Source: CAYWJT01 sp964458655 (GTDB taxonomy: Bacteria; Acidobacteriota; Aminicenantia; Aminicenantales; Saccharicenantaceae). Taken from it: a stretch of 35,945 nucleotides of DNA. The notes under the pieces are model-generated. The model was not told the DNA's origin and made no database searches. It saw nothing but the letters and a program-made list of their open reading frames with translations. The position numbers and the translations under genes were made by a program. Within the stretch, counting starts at the first letter, position 1. Each line of letters opens with the position of its first letter. Shown piece by piece: positions 31,485-35,945 of this stretch. The stretch covers positions 1-35,945 of the forward strand of contig CAYWJT010000025.1 in NCBI GenBank assembly GCA_964458655.1, given 5' to 3'.

Positions 31485-32417
31485 ATGAATGTCAAACGGT
31501 TCATCGAGACGCAGGTGGAGGAGGTCAAGCGCACGGTCGGCGACGGCAAGGCCATTTCCGCGCTCTCGGGCGGAGTGGACAGCTCGGTCTCGACCATCCT
31601 GGCCCACCGCGCCGTCGGCTCCAGGTTGAAGACCATCTTCATCAACCATGGGCTGATGAGGGAAGGGGAGCCCGAGCAGGTGGTCAAGGTGTTCGCCGGG
31701 CTGGGCATCCCGGTCGAAGTCATCGACAGGAAGAAGGACTTTTTCTCGGCCCTCAAGGGCAAGTCCGACCCCGAGGAAAAGCGCAAGGCCTTCCGCTACG
31801 CCTTTTACAGCGCCTTCGGCCGCGAGGTCCTCAAGAGCAAGGCGACCTACCTTGTCCAGGGCACGATCGCCGCGGATATCATCGAAACGCAAAAAGGCGT
31901 CAAGACCCAGCACAACATCCTGGAGCAGATCGGCATAGACCCGGAGAAGGGCTTCGGCTTCAAGGTCATCGAGCCCATCAAGGAGTTGTTCAAGCACGAG
32001 GTCAGGCTGGTAGCCAAGGAGCTGGGCCTGCCCGAGTCGATCTACAACCGCATGCCATTCCCCGGCCCGGCCCTGGCCACGCGCATCATAGGCGAGGTGA
32101 CGCCCGACCGGGTCGAGGCCGTGCGTCACGCCACGGCCATTGTTGAGGAGGAGCTCGCGGCCCTCAAGCCGTTCCAGGCTTTCGCCGTGCTGATGAACGA
32201 CAAAGGCACGGGCATAGTCGACGGGAAAAGGAAGTTCGGCGAGGTCGTCATCATCCGTTCCGTCGAGAGCCGCGACGCCATGACGGCCGAACCGACCAAG
32301 GTCCCTTGGCCCGTCCTTATGAAAATAACCGACAGGATCATAAAGGAGATCCCCGGCGTGACCAGGGTGGCCTACGAGCTGACCGGAAAGCCGCCGGCGA
32401 CCATCGAATACATCTGA
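31485..32417 (+). CDS. guaAB: GMP synthase ATP-pyrophosphatase subunit, stand-alone (archaeal-type split form)
   Basis: A 310-residue protein equal to the C-terminal two-thirds of GuaA, with no glutamine amidotransferase domain. It has the PP-loop S28-GGVDSS34, 'IFINHGLMREGE', 'YLVQGTIAADIIET', 'FPGPALATRIIGEVTPDRVEAVR' and the dimerisation end 'PPATIEYI'. It adenylates XMP and aminates it to GMP, normally receiving ammonia from a separate GATase subunit in organisms with split GMP synthase. No such subunit is in the window. The start at 31485 has GGAAGGAGG upstream; an in-frame ATG at 31431 is less likely. An L-fucose-isomerase-family gene follows after 120 bases on the same strand, without an obvious functional link. 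Confidence 0.9.
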   Translation: MNVKRFIETQVEEVKRTVGDGKAISALSGGVDSSVSTILAHRAVGSRLKTIFINHGLMREGEPEQVVKVFAGLGIPVEVIDRKKDFFSALKGKSDPEEKRKAFRYAFYSAFGREVLKSKATYLVQGTIAADIIETQKGVKTQHNILEQIGIDPEKGFGFKVIEPIKELFKHEVRLVAKELGLPESIYNRMPFPGPALATRIIGEVTPDRVEAVRHATAIVEEELAALKPFQAFAVLMNDKGTGIVDGKRKFGEVVIIRSVESRDAMTAEPTKVPWPVLMKITDRIIKEIPGVTRVAYELTGKPPATIEYI

Positions 32418-32442
32418 CAGGCGACGGCCGCCGGAGGCGCCG

Positions 32443-32468
32443 CCCCGCCGGGCAAGGGCTTGGCGGGG
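32443..32468 (+). other. GC-rich hairpin between the GMP synthetase and isomerase genes
   Basis: CCCCGCC (32443-32449) can pair with GGCGGGG (32462-32468) around a 12-base loop. There is no T-run, so it is not a standard intrinsic terminator; it could act as an RNA-stability or attenuation element, or simply reflect the high GC. Confidence 0.3.
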
Positions 32469-32537
32469 AACGGGGCGCCGCGGACCGTCCGGACACAGAC
32501 AGGGTCCGCCCGATGGACCCGAGCGAAAGGAGACCAC

Positions 32538-34283
32538 ATGCCTTACGCGGGAAAGAAGAGAAGCGCCGCGCCCACTCTCGGGGTCTTCGTGCCCTGCGAC
32601 CCCAGGATCGATAAAAGCTCGCGGGAAAGGGCGTTCAACATCGGCCGGATGACGGCCGGCCTGCTGGCCCGGGGCCTGCGCCTGCCCGACGGAAGCGCCC
32701 CCAACGTCTTTTACTGTTCGAAGCTGGTCGACAACGAGCTCACGGCCGACGAGGCCGCGGCGGAACTGCGTGAAGCCGGAGCCGCCGGCATCTTCATCGT
32801 GCCCGACACCTGGTTTTTCCCGGGCAAGACGGCCATGGCGGTCACGGCCCATTTCCCGGAAAGCACGCCCATCGCCTGCGTCGGCGGCAACAACGCGCCC
32901 AAGCCCGGCGTCGTCGGCATCGACGCCCTGGTCGGCGCCTACGCCCAGACAGGCAGGCTCTGCCCCATGGTCATAGGCAACATGCCGGAGACCGGCTTGA
33001 GCCCGGAGTTCGACGACCGGACGCGCGCCGAGGTCGTCGACCTCGGCTACGCCGTGCTGGCCCGGGCGGCCCTGAGGGGCAAAAGATATCTTTCGGTGGA
33101 CACGGATTCCATGCAGATGGAGACCGCGCTCAACCACGTCCACGCCGCCAGGCGCTTCTTCGGCCTCGAGAGCACCCGGGAGTCGATGAAGCTCTTCGCC
33201 GACATGCTCCGCAAGAAAGGCGGCTACGACCCCGAAGAGCTCAAGGCGCTCAGGTCCTGGGTAGTCGACGTCAAGTTCAAGGACCGCATCTTCGCCAACA
33301 CCGAGGACGTCCATAGGCTGAAGACGGCCGTCCTGACCGGCCGCCGGGCGAAGCCGCCCGCGCTCAGCGCCGCCGACCGGGCCAAGCTCGACGAGGGCCT
33401 GGCCCTCTACCTCATCATCCGCAATTACATGCGGGAGATAAACGCCGTCGCCGGCGGCTGGACCAACCAGTTGGCCTGGGGCTCTGACCGGCGCGGCCTG
33501 CCGATGTCGACCGCCGACATCGCCGAGTCGCTCTTCAACTCGAGCGAGGACCACACCGGCAGGAAGACGGTCATACCCTTCGCGACCGAGAACGACATCC
33601 AGGGCCTTCTGACGATGATTGCCTACTGCTGGCTCTCGGGCGGCAAGCCGATGCTCTTCATGGACTTCCGCAAGGTCTACGAGCCCTGGGAGGTGGAAAA
33701 GAACGCCAGGGAGCTCAGGTTGGACCTGACGAAATACAGGCAGGAGCCCTGGTTCAAAAGGGGCTTCGTCGACGGCAACAACTCCGGGTCGGCCTCGCTG
33801 GACTATTGCGTCAAGCCTTTCCTGTTCAAGGCCGTTGAGTACTACTTCCCCGGCCTGGGATTCTCGGTGAGCTATCTTTCCCCCGGAGGCATCAAAGGCA
33901 TGGCCGGACGGCTGGCCTATTCCGACCTGAGCGGCATGTTCACCATGGTCCAGGACGAGGCCGAGAGCGTCGAGCTGCCGGCCCCGCTCGCCGAACGGGT
34001 CTGCCACGCCTCCGACTACACCTGGCCGCACACCTTCGTCACCTTCGAGCACGTGCCTGCCAGTCAGGCCAAGATGGGCATGCCGGCCAACCACTTCCAC
34101 ATGGTGACGGACCTTCCTCGGCGCCGGTGGCAGCACTTCTCGGACTACGCCAACATACTGAACTACCGCTGGGAGAACACGCCGGAGTTCACCGAGGGCG
34201 TCGACCGGCCCCTGCCCATGCTCTACCGCCTGAACGGCGGCGAGACCGCGGCCAAGATGCTCCTGGCCGGGAGACGGGCATGA
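32538..34283 (+). CDS. L-fucose/L-arabinose isomerase-family protein
   Basis: A 581-residue cytoplasmic protein of the FucI fold. Probable metal ligands are Glu351 (PFATENDIQGLL), Asp376 (LFMDFRKV) and a His in NHFHMV (519 or 521); the Glu-Asp spacing of 25 resembles E. coli FucI (E337/D361). The N-terminal 'GVFVPCDPRIDKSSRERAFNIGRM' and 'GGNNAPKPGVVGIDALVGAYAQTG' support the family. Such enzymes interconvert aldoses and ketoses (fucose/fuculose, arabinose/ribulose). The exact sugar is not clear, although a FucP-like transporter lies upstream in the region. AAAGGAG precedes the ATG at 32538; the open frame continues upstream to 32460 without a ribosome-binding site. No fuculokinase or aldolase gene is adjacent. 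Confidence 0.86.
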   Translation: MPYAGKKRSAAPTLGVFVPCDPRIDKSSRERAFNIGRMTAGLLARGLRLPDGSAPNVFYCSKLVDNELTADEAAAELREAGAAGIFIVPDTWFFPGKTAMAVTAHFPESTPIACVGGNNAPKPGVVGIDALVGAYAQTGRLCPMVIGNMPETGLSPEFDDRTRAEVVDLGYAVLARAALRGKRYLSVDTDSMQMETALNHVHAARRFFGLESTRESMKLFADMLRKKGGYDPEELKALRSWVVDVKFKDRIFANTEDVHRLKTAVLTGRRAKPPALSAADRAKLDEGLALYLIIRNYMREINAVAGGWTNQLAWGSDRRGLPMSTADIAESLFNSSEDHTGRKTVIPFATENDIQGLLTMIAYCWLSGGKPMLFMDFRKVYEPWEVEKNARELRLDLTKYRQEPWFKRGFVDGNNSGSASLDYCVKPFLFKAVEYYFPGLGFSVSYLSPGGIKGMAGRLAYSDLSGMFTMVQDEAESVELPAPLAERVCHASDYTWPHTFVTFEHVPASQAKMGMPANHFHMVTDLPRRRWQHFSDYANILNYRWENTPEFTEGVDRPLPMLYRLNGGETAAKMLLAGRRA

Positions 34284-34321
34284 ATCAGCGGCCGCCGGCC
34301 GGCGCGTTTCCGTATGTCAAC

Positions 34322-34478
34322 TCATTTAATCAGGTAATCGAGGTCATAGAGCCGGTCCAGCTTCCGGTCGATCTGCCGCTTCAGCTCGGCCGGGTTCAGG
34401 CTAAGATACAGCTCTTTGAGTTCCCGGGCCCTTTTCCGGCGACAACCGGCCCGACTCGATCACCCGATGATATGGTGT
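34322..34478 (-). pseudogene. Integrase-core transposase, C-terminal remnant with frameshift
   Basis: Read on the minus strand, 34478-34430 encodes 'TPYHRVIESGRLSPEK' and, after a one-base shift within a run of A and G bases near 34430, continues as 'RARELKELYLSLNPAELKR' and 'QIDRKLDRLYDLDYLIK' to a TGA at 34322-34324. The pattern TPY-x-R-x-IES...LNP-x-x-L-x-x-x-I-D is the C-terminal end of integrase-catalytic-core (DDE) transposases found in many environmental bacteria. The DDE core is absent; upstream sequence (34480-34620) shows no further similarity I can recognise. It is therefore a dead fragment. Confidence 0.65.
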
Positions 34479-34615
34479 CGCGGCCGGGCTTATGTTCCTC
34501 GGCTGCGCCGCCGTCCGAGCCGAGCTTTTAAGCTCCCCCAGCAGCCCCACCCGCTCGAGCTCTTTTTCGACCAGCGGCCTAAGGCGCTGCCCCTGTAGTG
34601 GACGAGACCAGCGCC

Positions 34616-34645
34616 TTGACATTTTTCAAAACAGAGTTGTAGACT
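34616..34645 (+). promoter_or_regulatory. Candidate sigma70 promoter in the accessory segment
   Basis: TTGACA (34616-34621, exact consensus) and TAGACT (34640-34645) are separated by 18 bases. Transcription would run rightward into the cassette-like unit and its STAS-like gene at 34862. Confidence 0.4.
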
Positions 34646-34831
34646 TCATTCGTGGGAACGGAGGGATATTTCCAGGTAACACGGGAATACGGCTTCCTCC
34701 GTGGGTGAATCCTCAAATGCCCTCGCAAGTCGTTGAAAGGAGAGTAATTTCAACTCTTCGGCAAGAAATCGGGATGTGCCTTATACGGACAACATATCGG
34801 ATTATTGCATCTTATGCTGGCCCATCTAAAT

Positions 34832-34838
34832 GTTAGGC
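34832..34838 (+). other. Integron-type core recombination site (GTTAGGC)
   Basis: GTTAGGC matches the GTTRRRY core at which integron cassettes are inserted. It is part of GTTAGGCGGCAA (34832-34843), whose exact reverse complement occurs at 35327-35338 at the start of the downstream attC-like site. That is the relation expected for the two ends of one cassette, since the circular form would rejoin GTTAGGC to its own attC. A full attC upstream of this core was not found. Confidence 0.5.
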
Positions 34839-34861
34839 GGCAATAGAGATCGGAGGCGACA

Positions 34862-35239
34862 ATGCCAGTCAACCTGAAGGTGATTAATACAAAAGACTTT
34901 ATCAAAACTACTGTAACCGGCACGCTCAATTTCGCGGCAAGCAAGCAGGCTCTCCTTGACATCGTGTCTCTCATAAATCAGCCTGGCGAATATGATGTGT
35001 TGGTGAATACACGTGAAGCAGAGACATTGCTCTCCGTTATTAATCTCTATGAATTGGGTGAGGCGCTGGCCAGCCACCCCATTCTCCGCAAAAGCAGAAT
35101 CTGTCTTCTCGTGCCAACAAAAGACATCGATAAAGCGGGCTTTTTCGAAACAGTGGCAGTAAACCGCGGTGTTCAGATAAAGGCGTTTGCTGATTTTGAG
35201 CAGGCAATCACTTGGCTTGTGATGCGTAACGGGTCGTAG
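34862..35239 (+). CDS. Small STAS/SpoIIAA-like protein in a cassette-like unit
   Basis: A 125-residue soluble protein without signal or membrane segments. The alternating strand-helix pattern ('TVTGTLNFAASKQALLDIVSLI', 'EYDVLVNTREAETLLSV', 'SRICLLVPTKDIDKAGFFETVAVNRG', 'IKAFADFEQAITWLV') resembles SpoIIAA-like or STAS-like folds, which act in signalling or membrane association, but no specific function is recognised. CGGAGGCGACA precedes the ATG. Base and codon use is clearly more AT-rich than in the upstream operons (ATT, AAA and TTT codons common), pointing to transfer. The gene is alone between a GTTAGGC core and an attC-like site, the typical arrangement of a single-gene integron cassette. 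Confidence 0.75.
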   Translation: MPVNLKVINTKDFIKTTVTGTLNFAASKQALLDIVSLINQPGEYDVLVNTREAETLLSVINLYELGEALASHPILRKSRICLLVPTKDIDKAGFFETVAVNRGVQIKAFADFEQAITWLVMRNGS

Positions 35240-35331
35240 CTGTGATTTTTGCGTCCGTGATACCGCCATTGAAGAATCTTAATGAAATGAGAGGAATTTA
35301 GCTTCTTGGAAAGCCATTTAGCTTTTTTGCC

Positions 35332-35461
35332 GCCTAACAAAGCGTGCAGTGGATTAGCGGGATTCGTCGACATTTTCGGGCTTTTTCTACACCCGAAAAG
35401 AATCCTACTCTTGGAGTTTTATCTACACCCACTAGCCAACTAATAACGCAAACCGTTAGCC
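35332..35461 (+). other. attC-like site (59-base-element type) ending the cassette-like unit
   Basis: The 130-base element begins with GCCTAAC (35332-35338, RYYYAAC consensus) and ends with GTTAGCC (35455-35461; one deviation from GTTRRRY). A perfect 8-bp inverted repeat sits inside it (TTTTCGGG 35373-35380 / CCCGAAAA 35392-35399, 11-base loop), and an AACGCAAACC segment precedes the end core, as in many environmental attC sites. TCTACACCC occurs twice (35386-35394 and 35422-35430). Length and layout are within the attC range, but the outer arms pair only moderately, so the site may be degenerate. Confidence 0.55.
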
Positions 35462-35502
35462 GGCTTCAGGCGGCATCGCATCTAGCGATATAGATAAGCC
35501 GG
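35460..35502 (+). other. Hairpin ahead of the second cassette-type ORF
   Basis: CCGGCTT (35460-35466) and AAGCCGG (35496-35502) form a perfect 7-bp inverted repeat. The second arm abuts the GGGGAAGG ribosome-binding region of the GTG at 35515, so the stem could mask translation initiation or be part of the recombination-site structure. Confidence 0.3.
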
Positions 35503-35514
35503 GGAAGGTGCTCA

Positions 35515-35670
35515 GTGGCACTACTAGCGGAAGAAATCGTAGAGGAATGGCTGAACCGCAATGGTTACTTCACCATCCGAGGCATCAAGATCGGCGTTCA
35601 CGAAAACGACCTGCTAGCCATTGCGGCATGCGACTCAGTTAGACGCAATCTCTCGGAGAGACGCCCTTGA
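35515..35670 (+). pseudogene. Truncated cassette-type hypothetical protein (N-terminal fragment)
   Basis: A GTG at 35515 opens a 51-codon frame whose first 36 residues ('MALLAEEIVEEWLNRNGYFT', then 'IRGIKIGVHENDLLAI') resemble the N-terminus of a larger uncharacterised protein often seen in environmental genomes and cassette arrays, where a HExDLLAI motif is followed by a conserved E-x-Q segment. Here similarity ends after LLAI, the remaining residues are unrelated, and the frame stops at 35668-35670. The gene is therefore cut, probably by the element carrying the adjacent transposase fragment. The full-length family recalls a nuclease-like fold, but that is a weak inference. Confidence 0.55.
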
Positions 35671-35710
35671 ACTTGAATTGAAGGTTGGTAAAGGAGGCCT
35701 TTCGGTAAGC

Positions 35711-35905
35711 TCAAGCCACGCGATCGAGCGTTCGAGTCGACCGGCGCTTTTTGTAGGCGATGGAGAAGTTCGCAAGGTCTGTGCGGCAGGCCTTCAAGAG
35801 GCCAAAGAACCGGCTGCGTCCGATCTTGAGCACCTGCAAAAGGTTGGGCAACTTGAACCGTCGAAGTTGGACGTCCTGGAAAGACTTGTGGAGTTGCTTG
35901 GGCAC
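35711..35905 (-). pseudogene. Integrase-core transposase, N-terminal fragment
   Basis: A GTG at 35905 with GAGGAGG upstream on the minus strand begins a 64-residue product. 'FKLPNLLQVLKIGRSRFFGL' followed by 'LKACRTDLANFSIAYKK' is the helix-turn-helix N-terminus of integrase-catalytic-core transposases ('KLPxxLExLxIxRSRFFxLLKxYRxDPDxFSIxY'). The family normally continues for several hundred residues into a DDE core, but the frame stops at 35711 and the similarity ends near 'KKRRSTR'. It is on the same strand, and in the correct order, as the C-terminal fragment at 34322-34478. Confidence 0.65.
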
Positions 35906-35945
35906 CGTAAAACCTCCTCAAAACGCAGATGTTCTACGCCTTCTC

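Larger units (their letters stand above)
34284..34861. other. Non-coding accessory segment before the cassette-like unit
   Basis: After the isomerase stop come 578 bases without an intact gene. It holds the transposase remnant (34322-34478), a candidate promoter (34616-34645) and the GTTAGGC core site (34832-34838). A 39-codon plus-strand frame at 34717-34836 ends exactly in the core site (TGT TAG) and resembles nothing known. GC content falls visibly from about 34615 onward compared with the upstream operons. Confidence 0.6.
35240..35514. other. Non-coding spacer containing attC-like structure
   Basis: Between the STAS-like gene and the truncated ORF there is no coding frame. Besides the attC-like site, ATTTAGCTT occurs twice 20 bases apart (35296-35304 and 35316-35324), and the TTGCCGCCTAAC arm of the long-range inverted repeat lies at 35327-35338. 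Confidence 0.5.

Noticed and set aside
31443..34136. 897-codon open frame on the minus strand
   Set aside because: It is antisense to both the GMP synthetase and isomerase-family genes, which show conserved catalytic motifs.
34401..34622. Possible alkyltransferase-like (MGMT/ATL) protein because of a 'TPYHRVIES' motif
   Set aside because: The P-x-HRV pattern recalls O6-alkylguanine transferases, but the flanking sequence lacks their helix-turn-helix. The one-base-shifted continuation is clearly the C-terminal end of an integrase-core transposase.
34492..34836. 114-codon plus-strand frame ending in the GTTAGGC core
   Set aside because: It begins antisense to the transposase remnant and has no recognisable sequence or ribosome-binding site; only the last 39 codons lie in unassigned DNA, so it is mentioned within the intergenic entry only.
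34826..35269. 147-codon minus-strand frame over the STAS-like gene
   Set aside because: It is antisense to a gene with a good ribosome-binding site and a regular strand-helix pattern, and it is Cys/His/Phe-rich without domain similarity.
35598..35921. 107-codon minus-strand frame overlapping the transposase N-terminal fragment
   Set aside because: It lies out of register with the frame encoding the helix-turn-helix motif, which has its own ribosome-binding site, so it is the shadow.
1..35945. tRNA, rRNA or CRISPR array
   Set aside because: I looked for cloverleaf-like ends, rRNA-like conserved tracts and regularly spaced direct repeats in the gaps and saw none; short tRNAs could still be missed by eye.

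Overview
The window is high-GC bacterial chromosome with dense, mostly same-strand gene runs. The gene content (a GWxTD-domain protein, an S9 peptidase, a SusD-less TonB-dependent receptor with an N-terminal carboxypeptidase-regulatory domain, a membrane-anchored alkaline-phosphatase-superfamily/TPR fusion, many secreted glycosidases and a DmsABC-type molybdoenzyme) is typical of Acidobacteriota-like lineages, in particular Candidatus Aminicenantes (OP8). This assignment is inferred from gene content, not from a marker gene.

Layout. (1) 1-1768, plus strand: the end of a DMSO-reductase-family molybdoenzyme operon (catalytic subunit C-terminus, four-cluster ferredoxin subunit, membrane anchor), ending at a weak terminator. 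(2) 1881-4838, minus: a secreted S9 prolyl-oligopeptidase-family peptidase, divergent from rsgA (5107-6186, plus); both have recognisable sigma70-type promoters in the shared 268 bp gap. (3) 6188-6832, minus: mobA, which could supply the bis-MGD cofactor for the Dms-type enzyme. (4) 6920-14325, plus: HD/zinc-ribbon protein, GH18 chitinase-like protein, GH42-like glycosidase, an aberrant ROK protein, a UPF0309-type SIS-domain protein and an MFS sugar transporter, the last three tightly coupled. (5) 14381-20474, plus: GH116-type glucosidase, an alkaline-phosphatase-superfamily/TPR membrane protein and a carboxypeptidase-regulatory/TPR protein, overlapping or nearly so. A promoter, a large TonB-dependent receptor with two EF-hand-like loops and a strong terminator follow, then the GWxTD/TPR protein (23892-25973). 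(6) 26125-31060, minus: secreted M20D amidohydrolase, GH2 exo-beta-D-glucosaminidase-like enzyme and divergent polysaccharide deacetylase. With the GH18 protein these suggest use of chitin/chitosan-like or other amino-sugar polymers. (7) 31485-34283, plus: a stand-alone ATP-pyrophosphatase subunit of GMP synthase (archaeal-type split form) and an L-fucose-isomerase-family protein.

(8) 34284-35945 is an accessory region with visibly lower GC and broken genes. It holds the frameshifted C-terminal remnant of an integrase-core transposase, a candidate promoter, an integron-cassette-like unit carrying a small STAS-like gene and bounded by GTTAGGC and a 130 bp attC-like site, the truncated start of a second cassette-type gene, and the N-terminal remnant of an integrase-core transposase on the same strand as the first remnant. 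No integron integrase is present in the window.

Working together: the centre looks like a glycan-foraging region. Outer-membrane uptake (TonB receptor), secreted glycosidases (GH18, GH42, GH116, GH2), deacetylation (polysaccharide deacetylase, possibly M20D), and inner-membrane import and sugar handling (MFS, ROK, SIS, fucose-isomerase family) are all present. No tRNA, rRNA or CRISPR array was seen.
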